Below, in pieces: positions 34,937-41,755 of a DNA stretch of 41,755 bases; within the stretch, counting starts at the first letter, position 1; the number at the start of each line of letters is the position of its first letter. The position numbers and the translations under genes are program-made. This DNA comes from Rhodoferax sp. OV413. Its GTDB lineage: Bacteria > Pseudomonadota > Gammaproteobacteria > Pseudomonadales > Pseudohongiellaceae. Location of the stretch: contig CALQJO020000029.1 in the NCBI GenBank assembly GCA_943330915.2, forward strand, positions 1 through 41,755. The letters are read 5' to 3'. The notes under the pieces were generated by a model, which saw nothing but the letters and a program-made list of their open reading frames with translations, ran no database searches and was not told the DNA's origin.

Positions 34937-35506
34937 TTATTGAATCGAGACAGGCGGTCTTGCCGGCAGTTCACCAAACATATCCATGGTTGGAAGGTCA
35001 GGTTTGAAGGCGCGGTGGCAGCTTTCACAGGTTTCCACCAATTGCGCGCCGGCTCGCTCCATCAAATCCATATTGCGGCTGCGAACAGCATTTACCGCAC
35101 GTTTACCATCCTGACTTAACTGCTCCGCCAGACGCTGCCAATCCGGGTTAGATGTCCACGCCTGATCCAAGGGTCCGGTGCCGGGATATTTAAGCAGTGC
35201 ACCACCAAGTTCTACCTGATAAGCCAGATGTTCCAGCTCTCGCCAATCCTGATCGGATTGAGGGCTGGCCCAAACGGCTGCCCATAGCGGGTCGGCCGCC
35301 TTGTTGATAAGAGCCACCATCACTTCATTCAGACTCACCGGCAACACCACGGCATTGGCTTCGCCAGCAGAAAGCTCCTCTGAATCGCTGCAGGCGGTAA
35401 GCGCAGAACACAAAACCAGAGCACACAGCGTAGGTAATGTTGCGAAACGCCGGATTCCTTTCATTTCCGGGAGGTTTTTGTTCAGAGTTGCGTTGGATCT
35501 TTGCAT
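34937..35506 (-). CDS. Lipid-anchored class II-like cytochrome c
   Basis: A 189-residue lipoprotein with a single haem c site, CESCH (Cys160, Cys163, His164), near the C-terminus. This position and the helical body (WRELEHLAYQVELGGALL, WQRLAEQLSQDGKRAVNAV) fit the four-helix cytochrome c'/c556 fold. The start at 35506 follows AGGGG by 8 bases. The signal peptide ends ALTAC-S, a good lipobox with Cys39, so the haem would sit on the periplasmic face of a membrane. It lies about 130 bases behind the ArsA-type ATPase gene on the same strand. Electron partner unknown. Confidence 0.85.
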   Translation of the reverse strand: MQRSNATLNKNLPEMKGIRRFATLPTLCALVLCSALTACSDSEELSAGEANAVVLPVSLNEVMVALINKAADPLWAAVWASPQSDQDWRELEHLAYQVELGGALLKYPGTGPLDQAWTSNPDWQRLAEQLSQDGKRAVNAVRSRNMDLMERAGAQLVETCESCHRAFKPDLPTMDMFGELPARPPVSIQ

Positions 35507-35637
35507 CTTGATACCCCTTATTTGTTTTAAAGAAAGATTGTTGTGGAACATTAAACGTCTTGTGCTTTTTATGGTAAACCTACGTTCCGTGGTATCACAC
35601 TGCCATTGTTCATTTGATGACTGTTTACTGATACAAC

Positions 35638-36618
35638 TCAAAAATTTTTGGCAAACTGCCGTAATCCGTCAACACCCAGCACATCATGCGCCGCAAGAAT
35701 GAGATCCTGGCGTGGAAGTTTGCCCAAGTGTTTGGCGAGTGTGGCCAGATGGATCTCCTCCTGCGTTTTGCGCTCAGCCAGAAAACCCTGCATGCCATCA
35801 GGCAAGCGTTTGTTGACAATCAACGCCGCTACATCGACGCCGGCACGGGCCAGTTGTTCAGATAATTCAATAGTTTCCAATACCGGCAAGCGCTCAGCTG
35901 CCAACACAATCACAAAACCAGTCTGCCTATGATCAGCAATCACATCGCGCAACCCGGCAAAGCGTTGTTTGCGCCGGTTCAACATCCTCCGAATGCGGCT
36001 CTCACGATCTTCTTCGATTTCGTGAGGCGCGCCACCCAGAGCGTTGTTGCCGGTATCTTTATCACTGGCCAGACTTTTCAACACGGCAGTGAAACGGTCG
36101 GCTTTTTCGCGGCGTTTGATCAGACCGTCGGTCCATACCGACATCATTTCCGGCAGAGCCATCAAACGTGCCGTATGCCCGGACGGCGCGGTATCAAAGA
36201 TAATCAGATCATAGGCTGCACTTTGCTCCACTACTTCGGCAATACGCTCCAGAATTGCGGCTTCCTGCATACCTGGAGCATCACGCGACAACGCCATATG
36301 TTTGTCAATTTCAGACGCCAGATGTATCGGCATGATTCTGCGTAACGCCGCGGTTACCTCTTCCAGATGCTTTTCGACTGTCAGCTCCGGATCAAGCTCA
36401 AGTCCGTCAAGTCCCGGCGCCAGACGCACCGGTGTGGGGCCAATTTTGCGGTCAAATAAATGTCCAAGGTTGTGCGCAGGATCAGTGGACACCAACAACA
36501 CCCGTTTGCCTGCGTCTGCCATGGCCAGCGCGGTTGCTGCAGAGACCGTAGTTTTCCCAACACCGCCTTTGCCACCAAAAAACAACACACGCCGCTCGGC
36601 GGCTAACGCTAACAACAT
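35638..36618 (-). CDS. ArsA/Get3-family ATPase
   Basis: A 326-residue P-loop ATPase of the deviant Walker A type. The phosphate loop is GGKGGVGKTT (after RRVLFF), switch I is STDPAHNLGHLF and switch II DTAPSGHTARLMALPEMM, the signature shared by ArsA and Get3. The nucleotide contact late in the protein is VIVNKRLPD. The CxxC zinc motif that dimerises Get3 is absent, and the arsenite-binding cysteines of ArsA are missing (no Cys seen), so neither arsenite export nor tail-anchored insertion is directly supported. The start at 36618 overlaps the preceding gene by 10 bases. It ends an operon with ratA, rnfH and a small CysCys protein. Confidence 0.88.
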   Translation of the reverse strand: MLLALAAERRVLFFGGKGGVGKTTVSAATALAMADAGKRVLLVSTDPAHNLGHLFDRKIGPTPVRLAPGLDGLELDPELTVEKHLEEVTAALRRIMPIHLASEIDKHMALSRDAPGMQEAAILERIAEVVEQSAAYDLIIFDTAPSGHTARLMALPEMMSVWTDGLIKRREKADRFTAVLKSLASDKDTGNNALGGAPHEIEEDRESRIRRMLNRRKQRFAGLRDVIADHRQTGFVIVLAAERLPVLETIELSEQLARAGVDVAALIVNKRLPDGMQGFLAERKTQEEIHLATLAKHLGKLPRQDLILAAHDVLGVDGLRQFAKNF

Positions 36619-36887
36619 TTCACGTGATCCAGTGGTGAGTGTTCCATGCCCATACGACGGTGCCACTCATGGAATCGATCGTATACAACCGGCAATAACT
36701 CAAGTGTGTAATAGGCGGCAGGATTCGGTACGCCGAGAGTTTCTGCAAAGACCATCAACATAAACAGATCATCTTCATCGCGCTGAGCACGGGCAAACGT
36801 CTGTCTGTAGGGCGATATGTAGAACTCACGCAGGCCGTGTTCTATACGCTGGTATAGCGAGTCTTTGGATTTATTGTCGCCACTCAT
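36609..36887 (-). CDS. Conserved small protein of unknown function, C-terminal CysCys
   Basis: A 92-residue protein I cannot name with certainty. It has an acidic/basic N-terminus, a helical core (IEHGLREFYISPYRQTFARAQRDEDDLFMLMVFAETLGVPNPAAYYTLEL) and ends HEWHRRMGMEHSPLDHVKCC, with His and two terminal cysteines that could bind metal. The start at 36887 is preferred to a GTG at 36920 that would overlap rnfH. It begins 4 bases after rnfH and overlaps the ArsA-type gene by 10 bases, so the two are translationally coupled and are likely partners. Confidence 0.75.
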   Translation of the reverse strand: MSGDNKSKDSLYQRIEHGLREFYISPYRQTFARAQRDEDDLFMLMVFAETLGVPNPAAYYTLELLPVVYDRFHEWHRRMGMEHSPLDHVKCC

Positions 36888-36891
36888 CAGG

Positions 36892-37197
36892 TCATTTCCG
36901 TTTTTTCTTGCGTGCTGCACGCAGCAGCCGCGCTTTGTTGGGATCCAACTGCAAGGGCCGGTACAACTCTAGGCGATCGCCGTCCTTCATTAGGTAGTCA
37001 ACTGGCAGAGGGCTGCTGCGGCCGTCGAGTAATCGCGAATAAATCCCCATCTCGAGACTGAACAGATCTGTGTCGGGCAGTTGCGACTGCAGATTACTGA
37101 GCCTGAGCGCGTCCAACGCTGATTGCCCCTCTGACAGTGTCACAGCGACTTTGATTTGTTTGTGTGGCAGCGCATAGACAACTTCCACTTCAATCAT
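36892..37197 (-). CDS. rnfH: RnfH family ubiquitin-like protein
   Basis: A 101-residue beta-grasp protein. It begins MIEVEVVYALPHKQIKVAVTL and shows the family GQSALDALRLS, SLEMGIYSRLLDG and LKDGDRLELYRPL-like block (here MKDGDRLELYRPL), with a Lys/Arg-rich tail ending KKKRK. Usually co-transcribed with ratA (also named ratB), here with a 4-base overlap (ATGA). Function is unclear; it is not near any rnf electron-transport genes. Confidence 0.93.
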   Translation of the reverse strand: MIEVEVVYALPHKQIKVAVTLSEGQSALDALRLSNLQSQLPDTDLFSLEMGIYSRLLDGRSSPLPVDYLMKDGDRLELYRPLQLDPNKARLLRAARKKKRK

Positions 37198-37631
37198 TTA
37201 ACACCGTAGACCTTTTGCGCGCGATTAACAACCTCGTCCACCAGTGAGTTGGCCGAATGCTGAAAGAGCTTTTCCATGGCTGCCCCCAACAACCCGCCGG
37301 CCCATTCAAAGTGCATAACCAGACTGACTTTACTGGCATCTGTCGTAAGGGCCTTGAAGTGCCAGGTGGCACTGAAACTTCGAAAAGGCCCTTCGACCAG
37401 CGTCATATCCATGCGCTCTCCTGCCGTCAGCAGATTGCGAGTGGTAAACGAGTAACGCAGGCCCGCTTTGCCCAGTGTCAGCTTGCCAATTAACTCGTCC
37501 GGGGTTCGGCTGATTTCCTCTGCAGCGATACACCCGTGCATAAACTGCGGATACTGACTGACATCGTCCACCAGCGCATACATCTGATCGGCGGAATACG
37601 GCACCAGCGCACTGCGCTCAATCGTGATCAT
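37194..37631 (-). CDS. ratA: RatA/Coq10-like START-domain protein
   Basis: A 145-residue protein of the polyketide cyclase/START fold. Described in E. coli as RatA, an inhibitor of 70S ribosome assembly; its relatives include the ubiquinone-binding Coq10. Key blocks are the N-terminus ITIERSALVPYSADQMYALVDDVSQYPQF, then a PFRSFSATWHF strand, and the C-terminal GLLGAAMEKLFQHSANSLVDEVVNRAQKVYG helix. It begins 8 bases after the symporter gene and overlaps rnfH by 4 bases. The Coq10-like lipid role is an alternative to the toxin-like one. Confidence 0.92.
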   Translation of the reverse strand: MITIERSALVPYSADQMYALVDDVSQYPQFMHGCIAAEEISRTPDELIGKLTLGKAGLRYSFTTRNLLTAGERMDMTLVEGPFRSFSATWHFKALTTDASKVSLVMHFEWAGGLLGAAMEKLFQHSANSLVDEVVNRAQKVYGVK

Positions 37632-37639
37632 TCAAACAG

Positions 37640-39070
37640 TCATCCGGCGAACACCATCAACAGGTCGACCGCGAAATATTTCTGGGCCACGGAATTGATG
37701 AAGACAAACATCAACACCAGCGGTACAAACGTACGCAACGAAAAACTCAGGTAGCGTTGTAACAAGCTGTTTCTAAAAGACTCATCACCTTGGCTGAGTT
37801 CGTCAATAAAACCATCGCGCCAGCGATACGCGCAAAAAATACAAATCATGAACCCGACCAATGGCAGGATCACTTCCGAGAAGGTATCAGCGATCAGATC
37901 AAAAAACGAACGAGGCCCCCCGCCATAAGGAATAAAATCCGTCAGGAATGGTGACATTCCAAATGACAACGCTGCCAGCAATGCAAAGGTTGTGACCAGC
38001 ACGGCCTGGATCAACACGGCTTTTCGTCTTGAAAAATTGTGCTCATCAATCATGTATGCGATTGGAATTTCCACAATCGACACCAGCGAGGTAATTGCGG
38101 CAAAAAACACCAGTATAAAAAAGCTGCCCGCGGCCATGCTGGCACCGAAGTAACCCACTGCGTCCTGCATGGACAGAAAAATCTGCGGGAGGTAGGTGAA
38201 GATCAAGCCAATACTACTTGAAGACAATTCGTCTGGATTGGTGGATGGGTTAAATGCAAAGATAGCGGGTAGGATAAGCAAGCCCGCCAAAAAGGCGAAT
38301 GAAGTGTCCGCCGTCGCCACAAAACTGCCTGAGCGAACAATTTTGTCTTGTCGGCTAAAGTACGAGCCGTAGGTGATCATAATGCCCATACCAAGCGACA
38401 GCGAGAAAAACGCCTGGTTGAGGGCGGCATTTAATACACCACCGTTAAATCTGCTGAAGTCGGGTATCAGGTAATAGCGCACACCAAGGATAGCGTCGTC
38501 CAGTGTCAGAACAAACACGATCAGCATCAGGAGCATTGCAAAGAGTATTGGCATCGCCACCTTGGCCAAACGTTCGATTCCACCCTTTACACCGCCTAAC
38601 AAAATGCCAAATACGATGACTTGCAGCAGAATAAACCAAGGAAAAATGCTCGGCGAGGCGATCATCTCGCCAAATGCATCAGTGGTCGCCAATGCCTCCA
38701 GTTCTCCGGTGAAGGCACGGAACATAAATATCACGATCCACACCGTAACTACCGTGTAGAAAACGGCAATCATAAAAGGAGTCAGTATGGCCAAGCGTCC
38801 CGCCCAGCGCCAGGGACTCCCCTCTCCGGCCAGTGCAATGAACGCTCCGACGGGATTACGACGGGTTTTTCGACCCATGGCAATCTCAGCGAGCAACACT
38901 GGATAACAAATCAAGGCAACAAACAATATGTAGACAATCAGAAACACTGCCCCGCCATTCTTGGACGCCAGAACAGGAAACGCTACCAGGTTACCTAAGC
39001 CGATGGCGGAACTTGCAGCCGCCAGAATAAAACCAAGACGGGAACTAAACTGACCTCGCTCTACCGCCAT
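37640..39070 (-). CDS. Sodium:neurotransmitter symporter (NSS/SNF) family transporter
   Basis: A 476-residue inner-membrane transporter, likely taking up an amino acid with sodium. The first helix has AAASSAIGLGNLVAFPVLASKNGGAVFLIVYILF, the unwound GLGN segment that forms the sodium and substrate sites in LeuT. Eleven to twelve helices are visible, with FSLSLGMGIMITYGSYF (helix 6 region) and IPIAYMIDE (helix 8). The length fits bacterial MhsT/TnaT-type members. It starts 106 bases from the divergent smpB and leads the ratA-rnfH-small protein-ArsA operon. Substrate not predictable. Confidence 0.92.
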   Translation of the reverse strand: MAVERGQFSSRLGFILAAASSAIGLGNLVAFPVLASKNGGAVFLIVYILFVALICYPVLLAEIAMGRKTRRNPVGAFIALAGEGSPWRWAGRLAILTPFMIAVFYTVVTVWIVIFMFRAFTGELEALATTDAFGEMIASPSIFPWFILLQVIVFGILLGGVKGGIERLAKVAMPILFAMLLMLIVFVLTLDDAILGVRYYLIPDFSRFNGGVLNAALNQAFFSLSLGMGIMITYGSYFSRQDKIVRSGSFVATADTSFAFLAGLLILPAIFAFNPSTNPDELSSSSIGLIFTYLPQIFLSMQDAVGYFGASMAAGSFFILVFFAAITSLVSIVEIPIAYMIDEHNFSRRKAVLIQAVLVTTFALLAALSFGMSPFLTDFIPYGGGPRSFFDLIADTFSEVILPLVGFMICIFCAYRWRDGFIDELSQGDESFRNSLLQRYLSFSLRTFVPLVLMFVFINSVAQKYFAVDLLMVFAG

Positions 39071-39162
39071 AACATCCTCTCTTATTGTAGTAATACGTTA
39101 CTGTGTTGTGATCAATTGACGCGCTCTTCCGGCTTGTACTAACGGCCTCACCGGATAATGGG

Positions 39163-39168
39163 TATAAT
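39163..39168 (+). promoter_or_regulatory. Perfect -10 box close to the smpB start
   Basis: TATAAT ends 8 bases before the smpB ATG. A start of transcription 6-8 bases later would fall at or next to the ATG. No Shine-Dalgarno sequence is seen there, and no good -35 at 17 bases (TTGTAC lies at 23). Confidence 0.5.
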
Positions 39169-39176
39169 CCGCCGCC

Positions 39177-39659
39177 ATGGCAAAACCAAAGAAAGCAAAG
39201 ACAACCGATACTACCATTGTCCGAAATAAAAAGGCTCTCCACGATTACTTTATCGAGGATACTTTTGAAGCCGGGCTGGTACTTGAGGGCTGGGAAGTCA
39301 AAAGCCTGCGCGAAGGCAAAGGGCAACTGACGGACAGTTATGTGATCGTCAAGGACGGTGAGGCATTCCTGCTCGGATGCCACATTACCCCGCTGAACAG
39401 CGCCAGCACCCACGTGATAGCCGATCCTGACCGCACCAAAAAACTGCTGTTACACCGCAAGGAACTCGCTCGCTTGTTCTCCAGCGTCCAGCAAAAAGGT
39501 TACACCTGCATTGCCACCACCATCTATTGGAAAGAGCACCTGATCAAATGCAAGATCGCATTGGCTAAAGGTAAAAAGGATCACGACAAGCGCGGCGCTG
39601 AAAAAGACCGCGAGTGGCAGATTGAAAAGCAACGCATTGTGCGCCACAAAAACCGCTGA
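39177..39659 (+). CDS. smpB: SsrA-binding protein SmpB
   Basis: A 160-residue RNA-binding protein that carries tmRNA to stalled ribosomes for rescue and tagging. Family blocks: [40 protein letters not shown], then ECHI-like GCHITPLN, and [15 protein letters not shown]; the basic C-terminal tail [25 protein letters not shown] enters the empty mRNA channel. The ATG has no ribosome site upstream but the N-terminus agrees with the family, so the message may be nearly leaderless. Its partner ssrA lies 0.8 kb downstream, beyond a HAD phosphatase gene. Confidence 0.98.
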   Translation: MAKPKKAKTTDTTIVRNKKALHDYFIEDTFEAGLVLEGWEVKSLREGKGQLTDSYVIVKDGEAFLLGCHITPLNSASTHVIADPDRTKKLLLHRKELARLFSSVQQKGYTCIATTIYWKEHLIKCKIALAKGKKDHDKRGAEKDREWQIEKQRIVRHKNR

Positions 39660-39730
39660 TACGTTGCCGCTGGTACGCAGCAACTGTACCAGCTCTGACG
39701 GCATCGTAAAAACCAGGAACCGACCCGCTT

Positions 39731-40378
39731 ATGAGCATTAAAGCCGCCATTTTTGACTGGGATGGCACCGTTGTAGACTCCGTTGAACACATTACCGACT
39801 GCCTGCATCACGCCGCTGTCAGCATCGGATTTCCGGCACTTGAACGCGCCGCTTACCGCGACATCATTGGCCTGGGCATCGTTGAAGCATTGAAACGCCT
39901 GTATCCCGGTTTGAATAAAGAACAAACCGTGCTGATGCGCGAAGCTTACAGCACACACTTTATGGCGACCTCGGCCAGCAACCAGCACATTTTTCCCGGC
40001 ATGATTGATATTCTGCAGGACTTGCATGCCACCGACCGACGCTGCGCCGTCGCCACCGGCAAAAGCCGGCGTGGCCTTGATCAGGCGCTGCAAGCCAGTC
40101 AGCTGTCGCCCTGGTTCCACATCACCCGCTGCGCTGACGAAACCCGCTCCAAACCCGACCCCAAAATGCTGATTGAAATCCTTGAGCACTTTGAGCTGGA
40201 ACCCACTGATGCCGTGATGATTGGCGACACCAGTTACGACCTGCAGATGGCACAAAACATTGGCATGCCGGCAATTGGTGTGCGTTGGGGCGCTCACAGC
40301 GAGAACGTACTGGCGCAGTTCAAACCCATCGCCATTGTCAGCAACAGCAAGGAGCTGCGCGATCTGCTGAACCGGTGA
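39731..40378 (+). CDS. HAD-family hydrolase, phosphoglycolate-phosphatase-like
   Basis: A 215-residue haloacid-dehalogenase-type phosphatase of the Gph/PGMB group. Motif I is FDWDGTVVDS (Asp9 nucleophile, Asp11), the helical cap lies at about 16-80, motif II is VATGKSRRGLD, motif III lies in RSKPDPKML and motif IV is VMIGDTSYDLQMAQNIGM. The substrate is probably a small phosphate ester; Gph (2-phosphoglycolate) is one candidate but not established. It starts 71 bases after smpB on the same strand, and ssrA follows 71 bases after it. Confidence 0.9.
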   Translation: MSIKAAIFDWDGTVVDSVEHITDCLHHAAVSIGFPALERAAYRDIIGLGIVEALKRLYPGLNKEQTVLMREAYSTHFMATSASNQHIFPGMIDILQDLHATDRRCAVATGKSRRGLDQALQASQLSPWFHITRCADETRSKPDPKMLIEILEHFELEPTDAVMIGDTSYDLQMAQNIGMPAIGVRWGAHSENVLAQFKPIAIVSNSKELRDLLNR

Positions 40379-40449
40379 TTGCTGTCACAGACTTGAAAAA
40401 ATCAGTTCAGCCTCCATTAAGAATGCTGTGGTAGACTGAGTTCCACATT

Positions 40450-40811
40450 GGGGCCGATTTGGATTCGACGCCGGTATCAAACCCTGAGGTGCATGTCGAG
40501 AGGGTATAGACTCTCGTAAATCAATCTATGCAACTTTATAGTTGCCAACGACGAAAGCTACGCACTCGCTGCCTAATTAGGCGCAGCGAGCGGTCGCCCC
40601 GGGATGCCTGTAAACCGGTGTATTGCGACTGTCATATAGAACAGGATCGCTAGCCTAGTGCGCCTGACACGAAGCGGCTAAAAGTATCGGGCTCGCCCAA
40701 ACCACCCTGCCCGTCGGGCCGGTAAGGGTTAACTTAATAGACGACGCTAAACATGTAGATCCAAAGGCAGCGGACTGACGGACGGGGGTTCAAATCCCCC
40801 CGGCTCCACCA
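40450..40811 (+). ncRNA. ssrA: tmRNA (ssrA)
   Basis: One-piece tmRNA of 362 bases. The 5' end GGGGCCGATTTGGATTCGACG and the 3' end GGTTCAAATCCCCCCGGCTCCACCA are diagnostic. The acceptor stem pairs 40450-40456 with 40801-40807 (one G-U), then A and encoded CCA (40809-40811). The tag frame 40544-40576 (GCC resume codon to TAA) reads ANDESYALAA, ending in the ALAA degradation signal recognised by ClpXP. The upstream region has a -10-like TAGACT at 40432-40437. Confidence 0.97.
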
Positions 40812-40823
40812 TTAACACTTACC

Positions 40824-40858
40824 AACCCCGCCAGGCCCCAAGCCTGGCGGGGTTTTTT
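40824..40858 (+). terminator. Rho-independent terminator of ssrA
   Basis: An 11-bp perfect GC-rich stem, CCCCGCCAGGC (40826-40836) with GCCTGGCGGGG (40842-40852), loop CCCAA, extended by two A-T pairs, then TTTTTT. It begins 13 bases after the tmRNA CCA end. Confidence 0.95.
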
Positions 40859-41337
40859 ATTTGGGCTGGCGGACCTGGCCACCCGCAGCGACGCCTGATT
40901 TTGGCATTCCCGGCCCGTTTTTCTTCTCTCTTTCTCTGCTGTTGAATTGCACTTAAAACTGACCCACTGGGAGTGCGGACACTTACGAAGAACTAAACGT
41001 TTTTTGTCTTGTCTGTTGAACGATTGTCTGTTTACAATCGATTACAATTTGATCAATCGGGAAATGATGAAGACACTTCGCGCAGAAGGTTTCAACAAAT
41101 GCTCGGAAAAACATTGACTTGTGGAAAAATAATCCAGGTTGGCAGCAGTATCAAAACTGGAAAAATCCTACTCAATCTGCTGATGCAACCGATCCTCTTG
41201 ATAATTAGATATACGACCGGATCAAGGGAGGATCAATCATCCAATTGAACATGGGCCATAGAATGCGTCTTTGCCAACTTGCTTACACTGGTAAACACCC
41301 AAACCGCAGCTAACGAATATCACTGGAACCAACCCGC
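40859..41337. other. Intergenic region downstream of ssrA, possible island edge
   Basis: About 480 bases without a credible gene. The first part is pyrimidine-rich. Positions 40940-40975 contain GCACTTAAAACTGACCCAC, which resembles, from memory, sequences at the ends of some IS21-type elements; no transposase gene is present. From about 40980 on it looks more AT-rich than the core genes. A 79-codon open frame (41009-41248, TTG start) has no ribosome site or recognisable motif. No copy of the ssrA 3' end was found, so no second attachment site is visible here. Confidence 0.4.
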
Positions 41338-41755
41338 ATGAGCAATACCGCCATAAAAAAACCCAACGCCGTCAAAGCTGCTTGGCGACGCATCAAAGAC
41401 CGTTTAAAACTTAGCTGGATAGTCTGGTTTTATATCTGTGCGCGGAGGACTGTTGGCGGGAGTGTGTTGTTGATCCTTCTATTTATTTCTTTATTCTCGA
41501 GTAGTTTGGGAATTTCTGGATATCTGGCTGAGCGCCACTATGCATCGTGGAACGAATTGCCATGCCAAACTGGCAAGATTGTAAAGACAACAGAAGGGAG
41601 ACGGAAACCGCCAACCATCACATTGGTTGATGACGCAGGGGTGGAGCACAAGCTTTATGCGCCACGCTATCTTGACAAAACCCTATACGGCCAGTCTGTT
41701 AAGGTTTGCTTTACCTCAGTTTGGGAAATATACCCGCCGTTTTTTTACCGAGACG
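41338..41755 (+). CDS. Partial membrane protein of unknown function, runs off the window
   Basis: An ATG at 41338 with GGAA 9 bases upstream opens a frame that is still open at the last base, giving at least 139 residues. The N-terminus is basic (AAWRRIKDRLKLSWIVW), followed by one strong membrane helix (about 42-60, VLLILLFISLFSSSLGI) and a beta-rich soluble part with ITLVDDAGVEHKLYAP and VKVCFTSVWEIYPPFF. I recognise no family. The base composition is more AT-rich than the core genes to the left, and it lies behind ssrA, a common integration site, so it may belong to a mobile island. Confidence 0.6.
   Translation, partial: MSNTAIKKPNAVKAAWRRIKDRLKLSWIVWFYICARRTVGGSVLLILLFISLFSSSLGISGYLAERHYASWNELPCQTGKIVKTTEGRRKPPTITLVDDAGVEHKLYAPRYLDKTLYGQSVKVCFTSVWEIYPPFFYRD

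Noticed and set aside
35638-36618. Arsenite-export ATPase (arsA) call
   Set aside because: The protein lacks the metalloid-binding cysteines, is single-domain and has no arsB, arsC or arsR nearby; kept as family-level ArsA/Get3-like ATPase.
40440-40811. tRNA gene at 40770-40811
   Set aside because: The T-loop and CCA end belong to the tRNA-like domain of tmRNA, whose 5' half begins at 40450.
41009-41248. 79-codon open frame after ssrA
   Set aside because: TTG start, no ribosome site and no recognisable motif; noted in the intergenic entry only.

Overview
The window is chromosomal DNA of a gammaproteobacterium, probably a marine aerobic heterotroph. The best evidence is conserved gene order: dnaJ-dnaK-grpE (minus strand), recN (plus), fur (minus), bamE (plus), then rnfH, ratA and smpB. 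From memory this is the arrangement around fur in Pseudomonas aeruginosa. Here it is interrupted by a zur-like gene, a lipo-cytochrome c, an ArsA-type ATPase with a small partner, and a sodium symporter. tmRNA lies near the right end. A Pseudohongiella/OM182-like or related marine lineage is a guess only.

Left part (1-11250): an accessory region rich in exported proteins and hydrolases. It holds a repeat-bearing lipoprotein, an exported epoxide hydrolase translationally coupled to a secreted protein of unknown function, an exported alkylsulfatase, a DUF3301 protein, a second (cytosolic) epoxide hydrolase, a PPOX-type flavoprotein, a bacterioferritin/Bfd iron-storage pair with a Fur box, a paralogue of the secreted unknown, and a Tat-exported PhoX-family protein.

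Middle (11446-27400): a five-gene set around a 6-4/FeS-BCP photolyase (DCC protein, photolyase, SDR, Blc lipocalin, FAD oxidoreductase), probably a light or oxidative stress operon. A minus-strand three-gene cluster follows (GT-C-like membrane protein, GtrB-like glycosyltransferase, small EmrE-fold protein) that looks like a Gtr-type glycan-modifying system. Then come rimK, an orphan DUF3450 gene, and a complete oppABCDF peptide importer whose OppC carries an extra fibronectin-III-like periplasmic domain.

Right part (27554-41755): the core block. A near-perfect heat-shock promoter precedes grpE-dnaK-dnaJ. recN and fur converge on a small hairpin containing both stop codons. bamE is flanked by two Fur-family regulators. 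One minus-strand operon runs NSS symporter, ratA, rnfH, a 92-residue protein ending in CysCys, and an ArsA/Get3-like ATPase. smpB may be leaderless and is separated from ssrA by a HAD phosphatase gene. ssrA ends in a strong terminator. The sequence beyond it looks compositionally different, with one truncated membrane-protein gene running off the edge; it may be the start of an integrated element.

No CRISPR array, rRNA or tRNA was seen. The most unusual items are the OppC domain insertion, the Gtr-like cluster with an EmrE-fold candidate flippase, and the ArsA plus small CysCys protein pair.
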